Source: Meandrina meandrites
Lineage: Eukaryota > Cnidaria > Anthozoa > Scleractinia > Meandrinidae
DNA: 64,000 nucleotides
Direction of reading: 5' to 3'
Assembly: GCA_963693305.1 (NCBI GenBank)
Contig: OY855912.1
Span: 31,263,277-31,327,276 of the forward strand
A program made the position numbers and the translations under genes. Numbering within the stretch: position 1 is the stretch's first letter; the number at the start of each line of letters is the position of its first letter. The notes below the pieces were generated by a model. It was given only the letters and a program-made list of their open reading frames with translations, was not told where the DNA came from and ran no database searches. Shown here one piece after another: positions 24,401 through 36,929 of this stretch.

Positions 24401-27400
24401 TCAACAAACGGGGGTGAACATGCAGAAAGCCTGAAGATTTTAAACTGTAAATTGGATGACAATGGTTGGCGGGTTATTGAAAATGCTTTCTTTTTCCCAA
24501 TGCGTAACCTTTGCGTGTTGAAACTAGCCGTACTACTGTTTAGAGGTTAATAGATGATTTTGTCGGTCGAATTCAAGATCTAAAACAGTCTTTAGTAATA
24601 GTTTAATATATCTGTTTCTTTATACAGTAACAGATGGTGAAGGTAGTAGATATTTTTCTGAGGAAAGCAGGGACCCCTTTAGGTCCAATACCTGGGGACT
24701 ACAACGAACAGCTGGTACGAATAACGATGATTGCATTTAGCCTTCATGTAAATGACCTGAATGGTCACTTCTTCGTGCAAACGTGCTATATTTAGAATTC
24801 CTTTTTTGTCTCATTTTAAGGAAACGAAGAACTGTCCCCAGATTTAGAAACAAGGACTATAGCGAAACAAAATCTGCTTCCGTCAAGTGACGGTAAGTAC
24901 ACTGCAGGCGAACTTGGAAGAAGGTGTGTCACAGATCGCATCAGTCCTCTTCCTCTATCTTCCATGCTCTCTTTCTCAGTCGCTATGAGTTGTCACGCAA
25001 AAATAAAGAAAGGCCATTGAAGCTAAACCTAAAAAATATTATTACCACCATGCGGCATCCTAGACACCAACATCGCGATGAGGTTGCTGTCACTTGTTTT
25101 TAAATATAATTGGAACGTCCTTTATACTTACGGACACTGCAGTGCTAAAACTCGGCCGACTTTTTCTTCTCAGTCTGCATACTCTAGCTACATAGTCTTT
25201 ACGGTTAAATGTCGTCTTGTTGTAACAAACACCAATACAATCTAAAACGTTTTCCTATCTGCAGGGGGCTTAAGGTATCATGGGATAGGAGGACAATACC
25301 TTCGACCTCGAACAGTCGATAGATACCGAGTGTTCAAGAATAGCGGGCAGTTTTTTAAAAGACCATCCAGAACACAGGGGATTTTGAGCGGTAAGATTTG
25401 TTGTAGCCTTGCCTTCACAACCTATAGGAAGTACACGGTTTCCATTTCTGAGTAGCTGGTTGGATTAAAATATTGGTTCTCTCCCTTTTCACTCAGTGTT
25501 AGTTTCGGGAATGTGTCGGTTTATCAAAAAACATAACGTTACGATTTACAGTTTTTTTGTTCATCATTTTGGATCATCATTCGTTCTGATTTGACCATGG
25601 GACACATAAGGTCTCTAAAAACTGCCAATGGAGTTACGTCAGAGAGGAAAGGGTTTCTGCTCACAGAACCGTTGGAGTTTTTGGTCAGCGAGCGTCATGC
25701 ATGCTACCATCCATGGAATGGTGCCCCCTCAGGTGAACCACCATATCCCATTGCAAAGTTTCTGTTTTGATTTCTATAGTCAAACATTGAGTCCGAGGGG
25801 GTGACTAGTCCCCCTACAGGCTTGCCATAGCCTCTATTTACCAGCTTGTTCAGGGTTCCTGCCAGGCCTTCACAGCTACCGTAGCGGTCCTGGGACCTAA
25901 ATCCCACTGTACTTCACCCTGACAGGCAGTCCCCTACCCCACTGTTGCCCACCACACATGAATGAGGACGTTAGGGGTTGATCTTTGGGAGGTAACATTT
26001 TGGATAGTGTATCTTAAACACTTAGCTTAATTAAACGTTTTAAACTCATATGATAAGCTCGTTTTAAGCTCGTATAATCCTTCGCAATATCTTTCACAAC
26101 CTGCAAACTTTCATTCAATCACGACTTTTTCCTTCTTCAGTGTATAGACGGTCAAAGACATCGGGATTAAAGATGGAAAGAAGAGATGTCAACAAAACGA
26201 AGAAAACAGCGTTACTAAAACAAAGCAACGGTATTTAAAATTTGGCTGTTGCGTAAGTGATAAGGTTGTTTGACTTTCCTGATTAAAATTTGTTGCGTTT
26301 ATTTTTCAGAGTCAAGTAAATTGGAAAAAGTTGGTTATGTTATAAAAGGTAAATAAGCAGTTTTATTTCCTTAGTCATATTAAATATCGTTTCTTCGATT
26401 TATAAAAGGCAGGTTTAACTGACAAAACGGTGCTATTTGCTGTAATACAGGAGCACATCCATCTCCATCTAACACTAACGTAATTTGGATTTTCTCATTT
26501 TAGGCAAAGACTTAAAGAAATCAGGGCTACCTAAAGGTATTAAGTGAGAACATTCCGTTGCTTTGGTCACCGTAGATGCAATCTGGGTTATTTTTGTACA
26601 TTTCCAATATTGAACATAAGTCATCTATCAAGGAAAGAGAAAATGCAAATAAAAAGCAAATTGCATGTTTGTTTCCTTCAATTTATACTAAAATAATAAA
26701 ATGATAATTTTAGGAAAATATATCATAGTATGTAAAGTAAATGTTGAAAAAGGAAAAAAAAACGAAAATGGCATTTTCATTATTTTCGGAATAAAGTATG
26801 GGCTCAAGAATAATAAACATTTGTTTACGAAAAGTGGTTAGTCAAAAAATGGGTTGCAAAAATTGAAAGAACGGAACAAAAGTAATGAAAATTTCATCTT
26901 TGTAACCTTTGAAAATGGCAGCTTTCACACGTTTTTGTGTCAATAATACTTTTTTTCCCCTTCAACGTTTTCCACGAATGAATCTTTGCTGAATACAAGC
27001 TAAAGTTTTTATTGGTTACTTAAAGTAACACCAGTAATATCAGGATTGATATCATGACGTCACGAGTAGATAAAAAACGACATATAACGCGTATTTGTTT
27101 ACCTAGTTGTGATGTTTTAAAATTATTTTCTAAGGCAAATGCAAAATAATTATAAATTGCAAACGTTTTAACCATGCATTGCATATTGTAAATAATCACA
27201 CATAACACTAAATCCATAAAAAAACATCTCAGCCATAATTCCTCTATAGACGTACTTGGGGCTATCTTTCAAAATTAAATATAAACACAATGGAATTATT
27301 TAAGAGGAAGGTTTCATCAACTTATGAATTCAGATGCATGCTTAAATGTAATATACCATGCTTAACAACATCATCTTGAAATTCACTCACAGTAACGTAA

Positions 27401-28130
27401 ACGATCTAAATTAAATCATTTAAGTAATTTCACGTATTTTTAATTAATGGCAGGTAACAAACGGACCACAAGCCGAGGCTCAAGGAACAAAATTAATTCA
27501 GAGATAGAGAATCTTTTAACAAAGTTCCTTATTGTCCTTTAGCTAAAATCTGCGAAATCAATCCTTTAAGTCCTAATATAAATATACATGAAACTAGTTG
27601 GGGACGTCTCTAGGAAATATGCCTTTTGTGATCATTTTCCTCATATTATGCCCAGTAGGTCCAGTAGGTTTGATATTTCAGGACACATTTCATGCCGATT
27701 ACTTTATGGACTTAACGAATTAATTGATGGAAAATACTCATGTATCATGACAGAAAATACTTGTGTTATGTACGTAATTAAAATAACTTTAATGCCGTTG
27801 TCTGCCACACGCCTTTCTTTAAAGAAATTGACCAACGTAGTAATATAACACAGCAAACAGGTAAATAGGAGTTTGCAAGAAAAGGAGAAAAATATTGTCC
27901 GAAAATTAAATTAGGGACACAACATTAGAATAATACCATTAAGTAGTATTAAAAAATTGTAAAGATTACTGTAACATAGTTTAAAAAGGCTGTTAAAAAA
28001 TAAATCTTGAGGCTTTAAAGAAATTGTGTAATGAACTTCGTTTTAAAGTCATTTTGTCTTCTTTCAATGCCACACAGGTGAAACACTAGACGACATTATG
28101 ACAAAATTGAAGCCGACGAAGAAAGTTTAA
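21472..28130 (+). CDS. Basic secreted protein made of about 13 tiny phase-1 exons
   Basis: Exons: 21472-21535, 21929-21982, 22324-22395, 22800-22838, 23170-23226, 24149-24190, 24628-24714, 24821-24892, 25265-25390, 26141-26230, 26310-26348, 26504-26536 and 28078-28130, giving 275 codons plus stop. Exon 1 is a signal peptide (core LTAFFFIWSCGFCYA). Every internal exon is a multiple of three (33-126 bases) with phase-1 ends. The mature part is Lys/Arg/Ser/Gly-rich and nearly Cys-free, with several basic clusters (KKRGE, FFKRPS, YRRSK, MERRD). No domain is recognised. Alternative 3' ends exist: stop at 26545-26547 if the exon at 26504 reads through, or an exon at 27454-27542 ending in TAG. Individual mini-exons carry chance risk, but the consistent phase over 12 junctions supports the model. 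Confidence 0.55.
23382..23446. repeat. Short inverted repeat
   Basis: The arm with CATCAGTGG and TGTCCGTTGTG is mirrored by CACAACGGACA and CCACTGATG around a loop of about 10 bases. It lies in an intron of the 21472-28130 gene and may be a small foldback insertion. Confidence 0.55.
23515..24095 (-). mobile_element. LINE 3' end: C-terminus of a reverse-transcriptase polyprotein
   Basis: The minus-strand frame 24066-23728 reads LDWLPIYEEINVNKLCLIFK, then HGQCPEYIS, VWNSLPANIRSC and a final FKEKC segment. This is the familiar extreme C-terminus of non-LTR retrotransposon ORF2 proteins (jockey/CR1-like layout: WLP, FK-LHG-P-YI, WN-LP-IR). The plus-low side (23515-23727) is its 3' tail. No catalytic reverse-transcriptase motif is present, so this is a dead 5'-truncated insertion in an intron. 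Confidence 0.7.
25560..25990. repeat. GC-richer block, probable repeat, class unknown
   Basis: This intronic stretch is clearly less AT-rich than its surroundings and has a minus-strand open frame of 67 codons rich in Gly/Asn/Arg (25907-25704). The contrast with neighbouring introns suggests an inserted sequence. No family was recognised. Confidence 0.35.
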
Positions 28131-31100
28131 TTATAAAGAACACAACAGTCATAACAGTGAAAACAAAGAGACCCTGACTCCTGTCAATCATGTGTAAATA
28201 CCAAAGAGCTGTCAATGAAGGTGACGGTGAATAATTTTGCAGCCAAGAGGTCACGTGATCTACCCTCCCATAATTTAGACGCTGCAACATAAGGACAACG
28301 CCTAAATCAACATTACGTTTTCAGGCATTTATCCGTCGATCAGTCTTCAAATCTCACACTTAAATGCCAGAAGGTGGTTTTACTATTTTTAGTTTTCTTT
28401 TTCCTTTCCATTCTAGTATGCATTAGTATGCGTTTTTAAAGTAATTTTTGATGCTAAAAAGACTTCTATCCTACCATTTTGCTATGAACCTACGTGTCAC
28501 GCATCATTGAATCTATTTCAATTCTGTACACTTTTTAGGATAGCCTGGAACAGCAGTCATCTCCCGCGCCTAGGGTTGTAGTTGAGAGTCGGAGTCGACT
28601 AATACCTCAGGCTACCCCTAGAATCATATTGCGTAATTTAGGGAGTAAGTGATGTGACCTCGTAGCTGTAAGGGGCATACTAGAGCGACTAAGGTGGGTC
28701 GGAACACAAGCGCCAAAACATCGGCGATCCGCTAAAAAATCAGAAGTTGATTAATAAACTTACTGATTGTTTATGTCTGTTGTTTTCATATCAAGATGCT
28801 GCAATCTAAAGTCGAATTTTAGTTCCTACATAAATTTCTCACAACTGTAAAAAGAAATATGATTCTTACGTAAGCTACATGCTTTTACTCAAGCGATCAC
28901 GTGTTGTTCTGTAAACAGTTAAGGTAGCTCTCTCGCTAGTCAAATAGTGTTCAAAGAAGTTCTTGAAAAGGCTAACGTTAACTCAACTCCGGTCAACTGT
29001 TGACTTGCTGTTACTGGGAGATTTTATTCCCTTTTTAACCAAATGCTAAGCGACTTGCCATTTGTAAAAGGTCGGTCGAAGAGACCCAATTGTGCATGTT
29101 TTAAAGTTACCATAGCAACCTATGGAGCAACAATTTGTTAATTATGCTTCGATACTAAACCGAATAAATGATAATGGGGAATTAGTTTTAAAAGAACCTC
29201 GATCGTGTTTTACTAAATACTAAGGTTACTGTAACATGTCGCCTTTTCTGAGATTTAAAAAGGTGGCTAGTCTGTTATCAGAGCAAGGTCGAGATACATT
29301 TTTGGACTATGATACTTTGCTTGAAATTGTGGTCCACTTTTACTGTTATTGCCCAGTTAGGGTTTATTTCTTGCGTGAAATAAAGATTGTGTTATCAAGA
29401 ATGTATTGGTTTTTCATTGAGTCAAGCGTGATTGTGTAAGGGGCTTGTGAATATGCGAAACCTTGAAGATGGTGCATATCTCCATGGCAACACACCAGTT
29501 AAATACCTCACATTTTTTTTATTATTCTAATATATTCAGGACAAATTAACTTTCTCGAATCTTGATTCAGATTATCTTTCTTGAGACGCTTATGCTTTTG
29601 TACTTTGGACTAGCCGCTAAAGGTCTTTCTTTTTCTCTATCGTTTGTTCATGCAGGGTACATCATACAAATTCAAGTAAAACTTGTAATATCATGCAAAA
29701 CCATGCCGAAAGGGCACGAAACCCGCATGTATTAATGTAAGATAGTAAATGGAAGCAGTATAGCTGATAGGTTCATGCTTCAACGAGGAACAGTTCATAC
29801 ACAAACCGAAAAAACAAATTGAAAAACATATGATGTTGCTGCTCTTTCTACCGTGCGGACTCTCTTCATTGTGATCAGTTTAGCTTTTGATATACTGCCA
29901 GGAAAATGAACAAACTTGCTAAGATCCTTGAGATCACTAAACGGCAAGCAATGTATGTTCTCTCAATAAAACACCGTAAAGGAATGCAAGCTCAAACCCT
30001 TGTTATCAATAAGCAAACAACACACTTACACGGTTTCTGTGGTATATATTACAAACACGTCATTTTCGAAAAAAAATATTGATATTATTGACCTATCAGG
30101 CGTGATAAGTAAAAGTCACACCTGTTTGACAGAGGAATAAGACACGGACCAATCACAAAGCTTGCTTGTGGCAAGCCACCATGATGAAAACTAACGTAGA
30201 TACGGTTGATCGACGGATGTCAGCTGAGCTGTGAACAATTCAACCCTCGGGTAAAATCCAACGGAAAATCAGTTGAATCTCTTTGATTATAGCTTGGAGA
30301 GGAAAGTACTTGGTAAGTAACTAGCGAGAAATGAAATTATCTTTTGTCTCTCGGCTAGAGAGTATTTGAGATTAAAATGCTTCGTTGATAATACCTTGCG
30401 GACCAGACTGTCAGAATTTTGGAAACAATCCTGTTATGAAATAACTACACCGGGTATTCCACTGTTTTCAGTTTTTACCAAGAATAGCTTGTACCTATGT
30501 TTGGTGCCCTCTTTAATCTCAAATAACAGTGCAACTAAAGATTGCAATGAACTGCGTCTGAAGAGTCCATAAATGGTAGTATTTTTCTTTTTGTTGTGAG
30601 GTTATTAGCCTGGGATAAAGTAAAATAATATTACGTACACGTGCGCTTTACAAAAGACTGCCAAAACTCTGATGCCTTTTATCTAAAGTACAATAGTGAA
30701 ATGGAATTAACTGGAGAATTGTTAAGTCCACCTGTATCCATAGTTCTTGTTTGACGTTTAAAAATCTTTCAATATAAGATGTATTATTGTCTGGTAACGA
30801 GAGGTGATTATAAATATTAAAAATTGCCTCTTCGTTTGGACGAGTTTTCAGTGTGAAACGAAAGGAAATTTGGGAAATTAAGAAACATTTCAGGTACACG
30901 GAGTAATTTAGGTTTTACTCAAGTCTTCTTTCCAGGTTTATAGGCTGTGAACTCCATTGGTAATACCAGTGACAACATAATCAACAAATAACCTGTATGT
31001 CGGGTGTTCCTTTGATTTTTTAAAGAACAACATCGGTACACAAGTTATCAATACATGCGAACATCCGTTTAATGTGTTTAACACAGGAAACCTCATCTAG

Positions 31101-31868
31101 GACGAAACGAATCTATGGAGGAGGGGAATGTTCAACGACGCTTAGTTCGATATTTCATGTTATAAAGCGTGAATGGTGTTAGGTTACCAAGGACGTTTAA
31201 TAATTCAGTTGTTTTATTAGCAGGATTTTTTGGCAATTAACTAAACTAAACGTTCGCTTGAGTCAGGCCTGTAGAACCTTAAGTTGATTCTAGCTAACTT
31301 ACCTGGACTTTGAACAAGAAAAGAGCTGAGCACACGACCAAGTCACGTATGACTTCTGTAGCAGGGACACATTTCAGAGTTCATAGGGAAATATATCAAC
31401 TGAAATACTGTGTTTGTTATTGTACTAGCACTGTACTAGTTGTTGTTAACAATAATAGAATACTAGCGGTACCTTCTGTCATGTATTTTGTCGAACGAAT
31501 AGCGAAAAAAACACAGAGAAAATGGCCTAGAAAAACTGGGGACGAGACAGGAGGGAAATGACTACTGAGCGATTTTACGCGCGTTGTAACTGTCATATCA
31601 CATTACAATCCAATTAGCTTGATCTATTACATCCTGCAGTTTTCCCTGTCTTTGCCAACTGCGGGAAATGTCGTGAAATTATAATCGAACTGCAACGCAA
31701 AGAAGTGTTGCAAAAAAAATACCTACAGGTATGTCAAACCCGTCCCCAGGACTTCCTTCCCATCAATGTGAAGGGAAATGCACCCTGTGGACGAGCATGT
31801 AGATATGTTTGCCTGATAGCCTTGCCTGATGTATGTTTGCTTCTATTCTTGTTAACAGGCTCGCCAAA
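28131..31868. other. 3' end of previous gene, intergenic, and upstream region of the next gene
   Basis: AATAAA at 28753-28758 may end the 21472-28130 transcript. Around 30240-30312 a segment ending TACTTG before GTAAGT (donor at 30313) could be a 5' untranslated exon of the peptide precursor, because a strong acceptor (TTCTTGTTAACAG, ending at 31858) lies 10 bases before that gene's ATG. No other gene is supported. Confidence 0.35.
28753..28758 (+). terminator. Polyadenylation signal AATAAA
   Basis: It lies about 620 bases after the stop in the last exon of the 21472-28130 gene and is plausible but not certain. Confidence 0.3.
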
Positions 31869-34800
31869 ATGGGAAGTTTTATGCCCATGATCAGTATCCT
31901 GTGTGGAGCTGTTGTCCTATGCAAAGGTATTTGAAAAAGGCAACAGCTACTAATTTACCTAAAAAATGATTTTGACCCAAATTCTTAATGCAACCGAAAG
32001 ATTGGATCGAATAAAAGGGCTTGTCTAAATTTCAAACTGAGCGCTCATATGCCTCGCTCGATGACTGCCATTCTTTGGTAAGTGTCTTTGTTAATTTCTT
32101 CTCTAAAGGCTGGGAAATACCATATGCAGGACAAAATGCAATGAACGGATTTAAAAAGAGTGAAATTCCAGATCCTGCAAATACTGGTAAGTATGCAATT
32201 TTTTAAGTGCGTTCACAAGAGGCTGTTAGCGTTTTGGCATACCAATCAGTCCTGTTCACATTATGTTCAATGATACGCACTATGAATGTTGTTATGTTCA
32301 ATGAATATCGCTTGTATGCTCAAATAGAATCAATATTATGCTGCACTGTGATCAATACAAAAAGTCGAAGAAAATTTGCAATTTATGCAATTTGCAGTTT
32401 AATGTTTAGTTTTGTAGTCTTGGTACATACGTATAACTATATATTAGTTTTTACCTCGTATCGGAGTTACTCTCTGAGATAGATAGATAGATTTATTAGC
32501 AAATTCCTTGCAGCCGCCGAAGCAGCTGAATTACGAAATACTTTACAATAAAATTTATATTATACAAGATAAAATATTACAACCTAATTATAATTAAAAC
32601 TATGGTTCATAATGAAAGTTTTCCTAAACCTATGTGTCTTACAGATCGGTAGCTCAAAGTGTCCCCGGGATCGTGTGCAGTAAGTGGACTTGTTACGTGG
32701 CGGCAGTAGATCATGTAGCTTATGGCTTGGGTCTTCCATAATTTGATCGAATAAAGTTTCGCTCAGCACTTGTCTTCTCTCATACAGTGAAGGCGGGGAA
32801 TTCTTACTAGTCCACTTCCCCCTCCCCCCACCCTATGCGGCATTGCATAGAGGATAAAAATCAATCTTTTTGGCAAAAACACCAACAGAAGCAAGCATGT
32901 CATTACAAATTATCCAAAATAACCTGAAATAACAATCGTTAATTTGTGTTTCGCTTTCAAGCCCAGACTGTAGGAAATCCATTGCCATCAGCTTTCTTTG
33001 AGGAGCAAATCACTGGAGGAAGACATCCCGATGACGACAAGAGATACACGATTGGTACATCTACATGTTGTGAATATTATTTTACTTTTGTCTATTGTAA
33101 CCCTCCCTGTTTTTACCAATGTTGAGTTGTGTAATAATTTTATTCTCACAGAACAGCTCAACCAAGCCGCCAGACACCGTAATGTCTATTTCGACACCGT
33201 TGGAGGAGACCCTTATGGTGAGCGAGAACTAATTTTAAACTTTGCATTTTAGAAGAGGTCCAAATAGTCAACTCGGAAAAAGTCAACACTACTCGATTTT
33301 GTTTGAGTGATGCGCTGGCAGATCCATCCAGCCATCAAACCAAGACAGCTTTGAGTAGGGGCATGGCGTAGGGGCAGTAAAAAGGAGGGAGGGAGGGAGG
33401 GTTGAGTGGGATTGGATTATGCTTGGCAGGGACCGGGAAAAAACGTTATCCCCAAATACGAAAATGCACGTGTCCGCTGTTTACTGTATTATATTCTATA
33501 TACTTTTTGCCGAAAACTGTATTTGTTTTGTTTACGTTGAACAGGTCACAGCAGTACAGTGCTTACCCGTTCACATATTGCTGTCCCTCACAAGAGCAAG
33601 AGATCAATTATGCAAGCCGAATCACGTAAGCAGAATATGATCTATAGGGCAGCCTTTTGAGCTTCTAGCTCGCGCTAAAATAACATACACACTTTAAGTT
33701 TTTCATATCATTTATTTAGCACTAAGTGGTTCACTAGATTATTGAACAAAGAAATGTTATCTTTACGGCAGAATACATGCTCAACTCTAAAATTTTACAA
33801 AAAATTATGAAGATGTACCGATAACTTAGTTGGTTTGTTTTCTTTGTTCAGCTCAAAATATAGGAGGAAGTCAGCTTCCTTCAGCTTTCTTTGAGGAGCA
33901 AATCACTGGAGGAAGACATCCAGATGACGACAAGAGATACACCATTGGTATATATGTTTCTGTGATTGCGGTTTTGATTATTGTTATTGTATCTTCATAT
34001 TAATAAGGTCTCTTGTTGTTATTTGTGATTTTGTTGTCACAGAACAGCTAAACCAAGCCGCCAGACACCGTAATGTATATTTTGACACTGTCGGAGGAGA
34101 TCCATATGGTGAGAGAATGTACTAGCTGAAAGCCTTACTAGGAACAACTACGAACAGTGTTATATTTTAACGTTTTTATATGATAAGGCGTGGTGGCCTC
34201 ATGGCTAGTGCCGGCGTTACCGTACAGTATCAAGCTTATGGGCAAAACACTTACCCCCATAGTGCCTCTTGTCAATGCGTGCAGGCTACTGGCAGACTGT
34301 CGGGGCAACCTGAGAAAATGCTGGGGAGTAACCTGCGACGGACAAACATCTCATCCAGGGAGACTTGCAATGCCGCCAGCCCAAAACACACTACGGGAAA
34401 TCGGAATTAAGTTAAAGCCTATGCATGGAATCCACTACCTTAAAGGGCTATACTTACGTGACAAAAACGTTTCCCGACTTTTCCTTTATTAAACTAGGTC
34501 ACAGCAGTCCCGTGCTTACCCGTTCACATATTGCCGTCCCTCATAAGAACAAGAGATCAGTTCCACAAGCTGCACCAGTATCTGCACGTAAGTTATAATC
34601 AGAATGGGTTATTACAGTGAACAATGAAAAGTGGCTCCGAGGCTTAAGCACTGAGCTGTAAACAGAGCTGTAAATTAGCTTTTTTGAATCCAGTTCAGAT
34701 ACAGGTTATGTCCTTCTCTTTTTAATGTTCGTTTTTACTAATAGTTGGTCATGCTACTATACTTCGAAAACAGTATTAAGCAGTTATCTAGTTCTTGTGT

Positions 34801-36842
34801 GCCCCTTCAGTCAGCGAGGCGCGTGTCCGTTTAGAAAACAATCGATGCTATTTTAGCGACAGAATCGAACGCGGAACCCCTGGCATGCTCGCATCACTCT
34901 CTCGCCAGTTTCAGGCTTCTGCATTACGTTATCGTTAGAATACTACCTTGCAAGGCAAGGGTTCTTAGTAGAGTCCCAGTTTGCTAATACTTCTTATGAT
35001 TTCTCTTTTAAAAGCTGGAGCCATCAGTCAATATTATCCAGCGGTACAATCCAGTCCACCAGCCGAGAAACGAGACAGCATTGGTGAGTCAGAGATCAAC
35101 CAGAATGTAAAACAAATGTACAAAAAAATTGAACAGCACAAATTTTTTAGGACATATTATTATTTGAACCGCTAGATAGAACTTGTAAGATATCTCTAAT
35201 CAAATGGATTTCCAGCTTGCTGATTGGTTGAATGGCCATAGCATTTAATGAAATGTTCATGATGATATTTTTTACAGCCAGGTTGAACTATGCTGCCAGA
35301 CACAGAAATGTCTATTTTGACTCAGTTGGTGGAGATCCCTACGGTAAGTAAACATCCCCGTAACGAGGTACAAACACTAAAATAGTTTTTATGGTAAAAG
35401 AATGTTGACCGAGTTTTACTTCCCCGCAGAGATCGTGTGATACCTTAACAATTATTCAAAGACCGCGCGTTGGATATGAGTTGGCTTTACCTATCTCATA
35501 TCCAACAAGCGTAATATTTGAGCTCCCCGGCTGCTCTCGCTGACGCTGATTTCCCTTTCGATTCGTAAGGGGAATTCCATCATTGGTAACCCAACTTTTC
35601 GGAATGGACGATGGTTTTCGCCTGCATTAGGTTGAAACTGTGCATTGATTATTAGTTAAAATTAGGTCTAGATAAGGCGATTATTAAATCTAAATTAGAA
35701 TCACGCTTAGGCTAGGGATAGGGTCGTCTATTTGGATGACATGCTGACATGCAGTTTTCATTTCTCGATTTAGTAGCAAAAAGTTTCTAAGTGTCGCTAA
35801 AATGGCATCGACCGTTTTCTAAACGGACACGAGCCTTGCTGACGCACACACCTACCATATTTGTGGCCCATGGTATATGAGCTCACATACCATGGCCTGT
35901 AAACCAATCAAAACTCAGATATTGCCATATTTATACCATGGCTAGTTTTTAATAATTATGACTTGAAAATGAACCATCAGCATGAATTAGCTGAATTAGC
36001 TGAATTAGCTGGTGTTTTTCGAATTGGGTTACACAACCGCCTCTCTGACAGTGTGGTTGTTGTTCGAACAGCTCACCAAAAAAAACTCATCTAGTAGCAA
36101 TACTCGTGACCGAGGGCAACGGTTGTTAAGTAAGTTAACAGTGATGAAAATTCAATGTACATGGAAGTGATATATTGCAGTTATTCACCTAACCAGCCAA
36201 AACTAATCATAGTAATATGCACATCGTCCTTGCTTGATACATGCACGTGATTGTGACGCTCTAACTTTGTTGCAGGCTCAAGTAGTCCTGTGCTCACGCG
36301 CCAGCACATCTTAATTCACCACAACAAAAGATCAGCTGAAGAGGAGGAGACAAAGACAGAGTAAGGAATATCAATGTACTTTGTGAAAACACTCAGCATA
36401 TGTAAGGAGTTTTAGAGGGAGGTTATCTACCAGTGTTATTTGAGAGCCTCTATTGTTATTGTTGTTGTTACACGAAAATATCAGTCTAATCGCGTCAAAA
36501 ATGAGACCTTGAAAACATTTAAAGAAACAATTTTCAAATTCGGGTTATATTGGGCGCTAAGAACACGACATACAATCTGAAGAACGTCATTCCTTCTGCA
36601 AAGATCCGTTATTTCTGCAATACAGAAATTAGGAAAAGCATTATGGTTAACACAGGCCACTGTTTATATGTTTAAAACAATAGGGCCTTTCAGACCTCTC
36701 TTTTAGGAAATGTAATCTTTCTGACGTACAATTTTTACATACACTGTATGGAAAACACAAAATTGAATTGCTAGTTTTATTAAAAATCTTAATTTCTTTT
36801 TATCATAGGAAAACATTGAAGAAGAAGCTGCGACTCGACTAA
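31869..36842 (+). CDS. Secreted precursor with three tandem Lys-Arg-bounded peptides of about 43 residues
   Basis: Exons: 31869-31926 (signal peptide), 32109-32186, 32962-33054, 33152-33217, 33545-33625, 33852-33947, 34043-34108, 34498-34587, 35015-35083, 35278-35343, 36276-36360 and 36809-36842; 293 codons plus stop. After the leader comes a three-exon cassette repeated three times: spacer ending in KR, then a 66-base exon, then an exon ending in KR-S. Predicted peptides are residues 74-116, 155-197 and 230-271. Each contains ARHRNVYFD(T/S)VGGDPYG and a (S/H)SS.VLTR.HI segment, and is followed by KR. Spacers 1 and 2 share PSAFFEEQITGG and an acidic DDDKR site. There are no Cys after the leader. 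The layout is that of a neuropeptide or hormone-like precursor cut by a furin/prohormone-convertase enzyme. The family is not recognised; a matrix or mucus role is possible. AATAAA follows at 36922. Confidence 0.75.
32478..32790 (-). mobile_element. LINE 3' end fragment
   Basis: The minus-strand frame 32769-32584 reads FDQIMEDPSHKLHDLLPPR, then Y.TRSRGHFELPICKTHRF and a final FIMNHS. This resembles the last residues of non-LTR reverse-transcriptase polyproteins (pattern HKLH-LLP, then R-F-P-T-R, then SFI). A short GATA run (32479-32491) marks its 3' tail. It sits in an intron of the peptide precursor, antisense to it. Confidence 0.6.
34185..34400 (+). repeat. SINE copy in an intron
   Basis: The head AAGGCGTGGTGG.CTCATGG.TAGTGC resembles the tRNA-like heads at 45341 and 52022. 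The middle section (TGAGAAAATGCTGGGGAGTA and the following CATCTCATCCAGGGAGA) is SINE-body-like, without a long open frame on either strand. It lies between cassette exons 34043-34108 and 34498-34587 and partly explains the longer intron there. Confidence 0.55.
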
Positions 36843-36921
36843 TCTGAAGTTCTAGCAATGGTCTCTTAGCAAACACATATCTGAACTCTGTATATATCGA
36901 ATTTACGACACGGGGAGATGA

Positions 36922-36927
36922 AATAAA
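36922..36927 (+). terminator. Polyadenylation signal AATAAA
   Basis: It lies 80 bases after the stop of the peptide-precursor gene, a typical position. Confidence 0.6.
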
Positions 36928-36929
36928 CA

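Noticed and set aside
27454..27542. Extra in-phase exon of the 21472-28130 gene
   Set aside because: The acceptor is weak and the frame stops at TAG, so it can only be an alternative end. It was kept as an option in the gene entry and not as a separate feature.
34180..34492. Overlapping frames of 76 and 100 codons
   Set aside because: They lie in a SINE copy within an intron of the peptide precursor and do not fit its phase.
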